DNA from: Bacteroidales bacterium
GTDB taxonomy: Bacteria; Bacteroidota; Bacteroidia; Bacteroidales; JAADGE01
DNA: 7,831 bases
NCBI GenBank assembly: GCA_024762915.1
Contig: JANTGL010000122.1
Coordinates: 1 to 7,831 of the forward strand
Reading direction: 5' to 3'
Of this stretch, positions 1-5,535 are shown piece after piece (position 1 is the first letter of the stretch; every line of letters begins with the position of its first letter). The notes under the pieces were generated by a model. The model did not search any database and was not told where the DNA came from. It saw nothing but the letters and a program-made list of their open reading frames with translations. Position numbers and translations under genes: made by a program.

Positions 1-929
1 TGCTGAAATATAAACGGGCTTTGAATTATTTTAAACGTCCCGGATTTTGGATACAAATAGCACTTTTTATCTTTATTTCGGCATTATTTTATGACGGGTT
101 CAATCAAGTAAATTACTTTTCGGAAGAAGGTATTACGGCAGGTTTAAAAATGGGTTTACGTGCCGTTTTAATCGTCATCGGTTTTTCGGCAATCAGTTCC
201 GAATTAAGAAATCCTTTGATACGTGTTTTGCTTTACAGAAAAGGTTTTTGGCAATTTTATACGGCATTGGCTTCGGCATTTTCGGTTTTGCCGTATTTGA
301 TGAAACATTCCGCCAGGCCAAAAGCCATTTTAAAAAATCCAGGAAAAACTTTAATCGGAAATATTCTTGATGCGGAATATATTTTTGAGCAATTCAAAAA
401 AATGCAACGTAAAGTTGAAGTTATCGTTATTACCGGAGAAAAGCATCAGGGTAAAACATCTTATGCACAGAAACTTGCCGAAATATTAAAAACAAAAAAT
501 CATAAACTCGGCGGTTTTTATGCTCCCGGAGAATTTGAAGAAAATTTGCGTTCCGAGTTTAATATTGTTGATTTAAAAACCGGAAAATCAAAATTGCTTT
601 GCTCGAATAAAGGTAGTGAAAATCAGAAAAAAATCGGGCGTTTTTATTTTAATGAAGAGGCATTAAATTTCGGAAAAGAAATTTTAAAACCGGAAAATTT
701 AAAAGATGCAAAATTTGTTTTTATTGATGAGCTCGGTCCGTTTGAACTAAAAGGAAAAGGTTGGTCAAGTTCGGTTGAGAAACTTCTGAAACATCCTGAA
801 TACAAGCTGATTTGCTTGGTCAGAAAAAATTTGCTTTATGATATTTTGCGTCGTTTCGGTATTACGGATGCTTTAATTTTTGATATTTCGGAAGATATTG
901 TTGAAGATGTTGAACATAAAATTGCATAG
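1..929 (+). CDS. Membrane protein with C-terminal THEP1-type NTPase domain, 5'-partial
   Basis: The frame is open to the left edge (308 codons visible, read from base 3), so the start lies outside; the TTG at 21 is only the first possible internal start. Numbering from that TTG, residues 8-26 and about 45-95 are hydrophobic, with a charged stretch (SSELRNPLIR, 59-68) between the later segments. This resembles the end of an EcfT/CbiQ-type transmembrane subunit, but that is a weak inference. Residues 132-302 form an NTPase_1/THEP1 domain: Walker A GEKHQGKT (139-146), GGFYAPGE (164-171) and Walker B with the family signature FIDELGPFEL (234-243). THEP1 proteins hydrolyse nucleoside triphosphates; their cellular role is unclear. 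Fusion to a membrane domain suggests NTP hydrolysis coupled to a membrane process, possibly vitamin or metal uptake. The stop codon TAG lies inside a palindromic repeat. The NTPase call is strong, the membrane-domain call tentative. Confidence 0.8.
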   Translation, partial: LKYKRALNYFKRPGFWIQIALFIFISALFYDGFNQVNYFSEEGITAGLKMGLRAVLIVIGFSAISSELRNPLIRVLLYRKGFWQFYTALASAFSVLPYLMKHSARPKAILKNPGKTLIGNILDAEYIFEQFKKMQRKVEVIVITGEKHQGKTSYAQKLAEILKTKNHKLGGFYAPGEFEENLRSEFNIVDLKTGKSKLLCSNKGSENQKKIGRFYFNEEALNFGKEILKPENLKDAKFVFIDELGPFELKGKGWSSSVEKLLKHPEYKLICLVRKNLLYDILRRFGITDALIFDISEDIVEDVEHKIA

Positions 930-952
930 TACTTTTAAAGTGCTATGCAATT
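920..952. repeat. Palindromic intergenic repeat, copy 1
   Basis: Core 921-951 is an almost perfect palindrome: left arm ATTGCATAGTACTTT, one central base, right arm AAAGTGCTATGCAAT. The arms differ at one position (T at 930 against G at 942, which is a G-U pair in plus-strand RNA), and one further A-T pair at 920/952 extends the stem. The copy lies between convergent genes, so it could fold in both transcripts. It overlaps the last two codons and the stop of the plus-strand gene and lies 21 nt past the stop of the minus-strand gene. There is no clear T-run on either side, so a REP-like element is as likely as a terminator. Confidence 0.85.
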
Positions 953-973
953 CAAGAATGAAACCGGATAATT

Positions 974-1810
974 CTACCTTAATTTAAGATCAATTTTATT
1001 GTTTTTATAGTTGTAAATTATTAATACATTTTCATTTTCAAATAATCTTATATAAAATTTTTGAAACTGTTTTGTTATTTGACACGCTTGGTCGTATTTA
1101 AATTTATTTGTTGTTTCCAAATAACATATCGTTTCATATTTTTTCTGTAATATTTTTGTTTCACTATCAGTTAAATTTTTATAGTTCCCTATAATAACTT
1201 GATAAGAAGGAAAAACTTCAATCCCTGATGAAAAAGGTTCAAGTTTAAACGAAGTTATTCTGTTTGTAATTCTGACACCGGCAGAAGTTCCGCTATTATA
1301 GCCGTATGTTCCGATAATTTTTGAATTTTTTGGGAGTTTTTTACCTTTGAATTGAACTGTTCCGTTTTCTATTCTTTTAAAGATTAAATCATTCAGTTCT
1401 GCAATATCGTTATAATTGTCAGGGTATTTTTTTAAATTCGGACCGTTAATTAAAATATAATCATTATTTTTTGTATAAGCATAGTCAATTATACACGATA
1501 AAAAATATTTTTCATGCGGTTTCAATCTTGTATAAAGCTTTATTGTATCTTTTAAAACAGTATTTATCAAAGTGATTGTATCAAAACCGGGATAATTTGA
1601 TTTTAAATGAAGTTTTAATGCATTAATCTTATATCCGTTAAATCTCCAATTATATCTTTTAATATATTCTTTACTGACAGTATCTGTCATATAACTTCCG
1701 TATCCGATATCTAATTCAACTTTTTTTTGAGCTGACATCAAAACCGAAAGAAATATTAACGGAAATAATAGTAGTTTGTTAAAATAAAGTTGTTTGAAAC
1801 GTAAAGCCAT
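974..1810 (-). CDS. Secreted protein of unknown function
   Basis: I do not recognise this 278-residue protein. It has a Sec signal peptide: a basic start (residues 1-12, MALRFKQLYFNK), a hydrophobic core (13-25) and a likely signal peptidase I site in MSA|Q (after residue 27), so the mature form of about 251 residues should be periplasmic or exported. No lipobox or later membrane segment is visible. The mature part is rich in Lys, Asn, Ile and Tyr, with a glycine/serine patch (GTYGYNSGTSAG, 167-178) near the middle. The start ATG is supported by a TAnnTTTG-like box 23 nt upstream. The coding sequence is very AT-rich, like the next gene (2009-2791) and unlike trpB. It converges with the THEP1-fusion gene and is flanked by palindromic repeats on both sides. 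A lineage-specific or transferred gene is plausible. Confidence 0.75.
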   Translation of the reverse strand: MALRFKQLYFNKLLLFPLIFLSVLMSAQKKVELDIGYGSYMTDTVSKEYIKRYNWRFNGYKINALKLHLKSNYPGFDTITLINTVLKDTIKLYTRLKPHEKYFLSCIIDYAYTKNNDYILINGPNLKKYPDNYNDIAELNDLIFKRIENGTVQFKGKKLPKNSKIIGTYGYNSGTSAGVRITNRITSFKLEPFSSGIEVFPSYQVIIGNYKNLTDSETKILQKKYETICYLETTNKFKYDQACQITKQFQKFYIRLFENENVLIIYNYKNNKIDLKLR

Positions 1811-1832
1811 ATTTTTTATTCTTATGATATTT

Positions 1833-1840
1833 CAAAAATA
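1833..1840 (-). promoter_or_regulatory. Candidate -7 box of the 974-1810 gene
   Basis: On the minus strand this reads TATTTTTG, a full match to the Bacteroidetes -7 consensus TAnnTTTG, ending 22 nt before the ATG at 1810. No TTTG lies at the usual distance upstream; the -33 region is instead covered by the inverted repeat at 1849-1872. In such AT-rich DNA a chance match is possible. Confidence 0.4.
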
Positions 1841-1848
1841 TAATTTTT

Positions 1849-1872
1849 TATTGAGATATCTATTTCTCAATA
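1849..1872. promoter_or_regulatory. Perfect 8-bp inverted repeat upstream of the -7 box, possible operator
   Basis: TATTGAGA (1849-1856) and TCTCAATA (1865-1872) are exact reverse complements separated by 8 nt. The dyad covers the stretch where the -33 element of the 974-1810 gene would lie, which is where a repressor or activator site could act. The function is inferred only from position and symmetry. Confidence 0.35.
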
Positions 1873-1942
1873 GAAAATAAATAATTGGTTTATATATGAT
1901 TAATGATGCTTATAAAATTGAAAAAAACTTTAATAAAAACTA

Positions 1943-1973
1943 TATTGCAAAGCACTTTTAAAGTGCTATGCAA
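1943..1973. repeat. Palindromic intergenic repeat, copy 2
   Basis: Left arm ATTGCAAAGCACTTT, one central T, right arm AAAGTGCTATGCAAT; the arms mismatch at one position (the seventh). The right arm is identical to that of copy 1 and the left arm to that of copy 3. It begins 36 nt past the stop of the 2009-2791 gene. On the minus strand it is followed by a T-rich stretch (1921-1941), so here it could act as a rho-independent terminator. Confidence 0.85.
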
Positions 1974-2008
1974 TTAATAATTATTACTAATTAATTTTTT
2001 ATAAGTAA

Positions 2009-2791
2009 TTATTTATTTAAAAAGAAATCTTTGTTTAAATTTGAAATAGACCATGTAACTTGTTGATCATCTATTTTATAAAGAATATTTCTAACCCGTT
2101 TATCAATTTGTTGAATTGATAATCCGCGAGTTTGAATTGCTTTTGATAACTCAATTGCAAAGTCTGTATTAAATGGTTTTTCATCAAGACGTTCCCGATA
2201 AACAGAATTACCCGGAGATAAAGAGTAAATTATAAATGTATTTTTAGGAAGTTTCAACTGATTAAGTGATGTGACGGGTAAATTAAAAGGATTTGTTCTG
2301 GAAACATCAAGTATGATAATATTAAAACTGTTATTTGCTTCTTTAAGTTTATTAAGAAGATATTTTAAATCAATTGTTTTATTTTTAAAGTCAGATTCAT
2401 CTTTTATCATTATTTCCACAGGTACAAATATATTATTGTTATTAATTTGAAAACTCTTTCCTGTATAGTAGAATAAACCAACATTTGAAGTATCTTTTTT
2501 AAGATTGTTAATAAAAGTATCTATTGCTAATCTCATTTTTTGATAATTTGTATTAATTTGTATATCTGTAGAGAATTTTAGTTTTAACAATGTTTTATAT
2601 AAAAGTTCTGCATCTTTTTTTGCAGGTATATTTTTTTTATAATGACTATATGTTTCATTTCCGATAACTAAAGCATATCTTTTAGGTTCTGAATTTTTAA
2701 TATTCTGGTTTTGTGATATTCTTTTAATGTTTGCACAACTTAATAGAAAGAATATAGAAATTGATAATGTTATAAACAGATATTTTTTCAT
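2009..2791 (-). CDS. Caspase-like (peptidase C14 fold) lipoprotein lacking the catalytic His-Cys pair
   Basis: The 260-residue protein begins with a lipoprotein signal peptide whose lipobox is LLSC (16-19), so Cys19 is probably lipidated. Residues 37-256 follow the bacterial caspase/metacaspase pattern in order: RYALVIGNETY (38-48), a DAELLYKTLLKLKF stretch (60-73), GLFYYTGKS (105-113), VPVEI (123-127), IIILDVSRTNPF (158-169), IIYSLSPGN (187-195), IDKRVRNI (229-236) and a WSISNLNKDFF end (247-257). In active relatives the two core motifs are usually YAGHG and LDACRNNPF. Here the catalytic His is Lys112 (AAG, 2456-2458) and the catalytic Cys is Ser164 (TCC, 2300-2302). The frame is otherwise intact and the fold motifs are kept, so I infer a non-proteolytic pseudo-enzyme, perhaps a binding or scaffold lipoprotein. 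It is strongly AT-rich and bracketed by palindromic repeats. Confidence 0.82.
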   Translation of the reverse strand: MKKYLFITLSISIFFLLSCANIKRISQNQNIKNSEPKRYALVIGNETYSHYKKNIPAKKDAELLYKTLLKLKFSTDIQINTNYQKMRLAIDTFINNLKKDTSNVGLFYYTGKSFQINNNNIFVPVEIMIKDESDFKNKTIDLKYLLNKLKEANNSFNIIILDVSRTNPFNLPVTSLNQLKLPKNTFIIYSLSPGNSVYRERLDEKPFNTDFAIELSKAIQTRGLSIQQIDKRVRNILYKIDDQQVTWSISNLNKDFFLNK

Positions 2792-2827
2792 AATTTTATG
2801 TATACGATAAACTTTTCTGACAAGTTG

Positions 2828-2858
2828 TAAATGTAATTTTTAATTTCGATTTTACAAA
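2828..2858 (-). promoter_or_regulatory. Candidate Bacteroidetes-type promoter of the caspase-like gene
   Basis: On the minus strand TTTG (2855-2858) is followed after 19 nt by TACATTTA (2828-2835), which matches TTTG-N19-TAnnTTTG except at the last base. Transcription would start near 2821, giving a leader of about 30 nt before the ATG at 2791. Confidence 0.45.
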
Positions 2859-2865
2859 TGAAAAA

Positions 2866-2936
2866 ACGAAACGGAACCGATTAATGCAGTGGAGCAACTC
2901 TTCTGTTTAAAAAACCCGAAGGGTATGGAATGACAG
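2866..2936. repeat. Possible decayed intergenic repeat
   Basis: This stretch, upstream of the caspase-like gene, is less AT-rich than its surroundings. It contains the small palindrome ACCCGAAGGGT (2914-2924) and GGAATGAC (2928-2935 region), the complement of a GTCATTCC end typical of dispersed repeats in many bacteria. The 10-mer AACCCGAAGG (2913-2922) recurs at 4277-4286 inside the inverted repeat upstream of trpB. No open frame or RNA gene is evident. The relation between the two is a suggestion only. Confidence 0.3.
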
Positions 2937-2946
2937 TTGATATATA

Positions 2947-2979
2947 AATTGCAAAGCACTTTAAAAGTGCTCTGCAATT
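2947..2979. repeat. Palindromic intergenic repeat, copy 3
   Basis: Core 2948-2978: left arm ATTGCAAAGCACTTT, one central A, right arm AAAGTGCTCTGCAAT, with one mismatch at the seventh position and one extra A-T pair at 2947/2979. It begins 8 nt past the trpB stop codon, so trpB mRNA would end in this hairpin. The following minus-strand sequence is AT-rich but has no good T-run. Confidence 0.85.
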
Positions 2980-2987
2980 ATAAAATC

Positions 2988-4160
2988 CTACATCCTTTCC
3001 ACATCCTTATCACCTCTTCCGGAAAGGTTAATAATTACGGTTTCTTTTTTATCTTTAAAAAGTTTTGCTGCCAAAGCAACGGCATGTGCCGATTCAACAG
3101 CAGGAATAATGCCTTCTTTTTCCGAAATAAGTTTAAATGCATCTATCGCTTCCTTATCGGTAATACCGTGATATTGAACACGTTTTATTTCTTGTAAATA
3201 AGCATGCTCAGGCCCTATGCCGGGATAATCCAAACCTGCCGCAACGGAATAGGATCCGACCGGATTGCCTTCTTCATCTGCCAAACAAAGTGAGTCGGCA
3301 CCTTGGAATACCATTCGTTTACCGAGATTTAAAGTTGCAGCAGTTCGCTTCGTATCAAGCCCTTCACCGGCACCTTCGGCAGCAAATATTTTTACCTTTT
3401 CATCCGGAATAAATTCTTTAAATAAACCGATGGCATTAGAACCGCCGCCGATACAAGCAACAATGGCATCAGGTAATTTGCCCTCCGCTTCCATAAATTG
3501 TTTACGCGCTTCCTTCCCGATGATACTTTGAAATTGAGCGACCATGGTCGGGTAGGGATGCGGTCCTACGGCAGAGCCGAGCAGATAATAGGCATCCGGA
3601 TGTTCGATGTAATAGCCCAAAGCGGCATCTACGGCATCTTTTAAAGTGCCTTGTCCGGCATCAATGCTGATGACTTCCGCACCGAGTAATTCCATTCGGT
3701 TAACATTTAATTTTTGTCGTCTTACATCTTCCGCACCCATAAAAACTTTACACTTCATTCCGAAAAGTGCTGCTGCCGTTGCCGTTGCTACACCGTGTTG
3801 TCCGGCACCGGTTTCCGCTAATATTTGTTTGGCACCCAATCGTTTTGCCAGAAGAATTTGCCCGATGGTATTGTTAATTTTGTGAGCTCCCGTATGGTTT
3901 AAATCTTCTCTTTTTAGATAAATTTTGCTTCCGATGTGTTCGGATAAACGTTTTGCATGATACAAAGGAGACGGTCTTCCTACATATGTTTTCAGGAGAT
4001 GAATAAATTCTTTTTCAAAATCTTCCGTAAAAGCTGTTTTATAGAAAAAATCTGCTAAATCTTTTAATTTGCCTTCTAATACCGGAGGAACAAATGCACC
4101 GCCGAATTCTCCGAAATATCCTTGTTTGTTTTCTGTATTTTGTTGTGTTTGAGTTGTCAT
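2988..4160 (-). CDS. trpB: Tryptophan synthase beta chain
   Basis: This 390-residue, full-length TrpB condenses indole with L-serine to give L-tryptophan, using pyridoxal phosphate, normally in an alpha2-beta2 complex with TrpA in the cytoplasm. Key sites are intact: KREDLNHTGAHKIN (83-96) with the PLP-binding Lys94, AETGAGQHG (115-123) with catalytic Glu116, the phosphate-binding GGGSNA (238-243), AGLDYPGIGPEH (308-319) and the C-terminal SGRGDKD (380-386). The LNHTGAHKIN form and the length fit the common TrpB1 group that works with TrpA. The start ATG at 4160 precedes the conserved GYFGEFGGAFVP block by 13 residues, a normal distance. No trpA or other trp gene is next to it: downstream is the caspase-like gene and upstream is a long gene-free stretch, so it appears to be transcribed alone. 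Its GC content is clearly higher than that of the two genes to its left. Confidence 0.97.
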   Translation of the reverse strand: MTTQTQQNTENKQGYFGEFGGAFVPPVLEGKLKDLADFFYKTAFTEDFEKEFIHLLKTYVGRPSPLYHAKRLSEHIGSKIYLKREDLNHTGAHKINNTIGQILLAKRLGAKQILAETGAGQHGVATATAAALFGMKCKVFMGAEDVRRQKLNVNRMELLGAEVISIDAGQGTLKDAVDAALGYYIEHPDAYYLLGSAVGPHPYPTMVAQFQSIIGKEARKQFMEAEGKLPDAIVACIGGGSNAIGLFKEFIPDEKVKIFAAEGAGEGLDTKRTAATLNLGKRMVFQGADSLCLADEEGNPVGSYSVAAGLDYPGIGPEHAYLQEIKRVQYHGITDKEAIDAFKLISEKEGIIPAVESAHAVALAAKLFKDKKETVIINLSGRGDKDVERM

Positions 4161-4227
4161 TTTATATGTTTTATTTGGTTGATATTTAATTGTTTAATTA
4201 TTGATGTCTTGAAAAGTGTTTTTAAAA

Positions 4228-4316
4228 GTCATTTTGAACTTGTTTCAAAATCTTTTTTTTGAAAATTGAGATACTGAACCCGAAGGCTCAACGTAGTTAA
4301 ACAAGTTCAGTATGAC
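4228..4316. repeat. Long imperfect inverted repeat (GTCAT...ATGAC) upstream of trpB
   Basis: The outer arms are GTCATTTTGAACTTGTTTCA (4228-4247) and TTAAACAAGTTCAGTATGAC (4297-4316), complementary at 17 of 20 positions. They look like the GTCATTCTGAACTTGTTTCAG-type dispersed intergenic repeats known from many genomes. Between ATACTGAA (4271-4278) and AACAAGTTCAG (4300-4310) lies about 21 nt, including CCCGAAGG, that the simple form of such repeats would not have. It sits in the trpB leader region and could be transcribed or merely separate promoters; its function is unknown. Confidence 0.7.
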
Positions 4317-4422
4317 TATACCTGTTGCTGTTTTGCTTGTTGAATTTCAGTGCCAACGATTTTCAATAATATTTAACCAAATCAGTATGTATTTTTTCAT
4401 GATAAAAATTTTATAAAATAAA

Positions 4423-4451
4423 AAAGCCGCAGGAGAAAATCCTGCGGCTTT
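4423..4451 (-). terminator. Rho-independent terminator of the mscS-DUF3078 transcript
   Basis: A perfect 12-bp stem (AAAGCCGCAGGA at 4423-4434 and its complement at 4440-4451) with a 5-nt loop. On the minus strand the stem is followed by a T-rich run (complement of 4412-4425), whereas the plus strand has none, so it ends transcription coming from 4602-5516. It is about 150 nt past that stop codon. Confidence 0.9.
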
Positions 4452-4601
4452 GAATAAGAATAATGTATAACAAAACTATCGCAAAGAGATTTCTCCTTGT
4501 GTTGAAATTTTGTTATGCCACCAATTATTTTGTAAAAAATTCATTTTTCTGTTTTGCTTTGTGCAAATAAAAGTTAAAAATTCAGAATAAAAAAATATTT
4601 T

Positions 4602-5516
4602 TTAAAATTTTACGGAAAAACCGATTCCGAGAATTTCTTTAAACTGAATTCGTTTACCGGTTCCGCCGCCTTCAAGCGGTACCAGAATATCGTCATCATA
4701 AAGAAGTTGAGTACTCAAATTAGCCGTTAAAAATTTATTTATTTTCATTGCCAATAATACTTCCCAATCAACATCAATATTTTGCGGATTATGTAAATAG
4801 TTTGAAAATAAGCCGAGTTTTGTATTCAGATTAACATTTTTCATGATGTCTTTTGAATAGACGGCTTTAAAATAACCCCCGAATTCACTTCGAACTTTTT
4901 TACCGGCTTCAACACCGTATGCACCGGCATCAGCAAGTGTTTGATTATTTACAAAAGTTGTTTTAGATGTTGCCGGAGCAATAAATACCGATAAATTTTT
5001 ATTCGGTCTGTAATCAATACCTGCAGCAAAAAGCAGATATCCCGGAGCCATAAAACCGGAAATTACCGTAGAGTCATCCGGATAATTATAACCGTTTGTA
5101 AATTGTGTTTTAAAATTCATTAAAGCGGCATAATATAATTTATCAGTTGCTTTAATTCCGAGTTTTGATGAGAAATCAAATTTATCATCGGTTTTTTGGG
5201 TACTTTTACTTTCGTCTTTTCCGAGATTTTGAATTCCGTAACCCAAATCAAGGGTATTATCCCAACTCAATTTATCTTTTTTGTAATTTGCAAAAAGATT
5301 TGAAATTCCGTTTAAAGTAACCGAGTTAATACCGCCCGCAGCCCAGTTTGTAAAACTGCTTTGCCCGAAAGTAAGAGCAAACATACCGCCTTTTTTCCAT
5401 CCGTTAATTGTATCGGTATTTGCTTTCTTTAAAGCATCTTCTTTTTCTGTAACTTGTGCATTAATGCTGCCGAAAATAAGTCCGGCAAAAATAAATGTTA
5501 AGATTAATTTTTTCAT
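4602..5516 (-). CDS. DUF3078-family outer-membrane beta-barrel protein
   Basis: This 304-residue protein has a cleavable signal peptide (residues 1-20, likely cut in INA|Q). The mature part matches the DUF3078 family of Bacteroidetes as I know it: WKKGGMFALTFGQSSFTNWAAGGINSV near residues 40-66, then alternating strands such as WDNTLDLGYG (84-93), a KTDDKFDFSSKLG segment (107-119), YYAALMNFKTQFTNGY and a C-terminal aromatic residue (FSVKF) typical of outer-membrane barrels. The substrate is unknown; I infer a barrel rather than a defined porin. The start is 19 nt past the stop of the mscS-family gene with no terminator between, so the two are probably one transcription unit, ended by the hairpin at 4423-4451. 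Linkage to a mechanosensitive channel hints at an envelope or osmotic role. Confidence 0.82.
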   Translation of the reverse strand: MKKLILTFIFAGLIFGSINAQVTEKEDALKKANTDTINGWKKGGMFALTFGQSSFTNWAAGGINSVTLNGISNLFANYKKDKLSWDNTLDLGYGIQNLGKDESKSTQKTDDKFDFSSKLGIKATDKLYYAALMNFKTQFTNGYNYPDDSTVISGFMAPGYLLFAAGIDYRPNKNLSVFIAPATSKTTFVNNQTLADAGAYGVEAGKKVRSEFGGYFKAVYSKDIMKNVNLNTKLGLFSNYLHNPQNIDVDWEVLLAMKINKFLTANLSTQLLYDDDILVPLEGGGTGKRIQFKEILGIGFSVKF

Positions 5517-5535
5517 TTTTGATTATTTTATGTTA

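Larger units (their letters stand above)
4161..4601. other. Gene-free stretch between trpB and the DUF3078 gene
   Basis: These 441 bases contain no convincing coding frame. They hold the 5' leader and presumably the promoter of trpB (4161-4227, no clear TAnnTTTG box found), an inverted repeat at 4228-4316, a plain AT-rich stretch (4317-4422), a minus-strand terminator (4423-4451) and the long 3' untranslated region of the DUF3078 gene (4452-4601). That region has a 9-bp inverted repeat, ATAACAAAA at 4467-4475 and TTTTGTTAT at 4508-4516. No trp leader peptide or attenuator could be recognised. Confidence 0.6.

Noticed and set aside
2009..2791. Active metacaspase-type peptidase
   Set aside because: Codons at the expected catalytic His and Cys clearly read AAG (Lys) and TCC (Ser), so proteolysis by the usual mechanism is not expected.
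921..2978. Palindromes as a CRISPR array or integron attC sites
   Set aside because: Spacing is about 1 kb with whole genes between, far too long for CRISPR spacers. The RYYYAAC/GTTRRRY core sites of attC are not visible and no integrase is in the window.
3638..3649. CTTTTAAAGTGC inside trpB, identical to the core of the palindromes
   Set aside because: It is only 12 nt, lacks the outer ATTGCA arms and encodes the conserved GTLKDAV region of TrpB, so it is a chance match.
2937..3885. Plus-strand open frames at 2937-3197, 3265-3531 and 3646-3885
   Set aside because: They lie opposite trpB, whose minus-strand product is unmistakable along its full length; the plus-strand products show no family motifs.
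4161..4227. trp attenuator or leader peptide in front of trpB
   Set aside because: No short frame with tandem Trp codons and no alternative hairpin plus T-run was found on the minus strand here.
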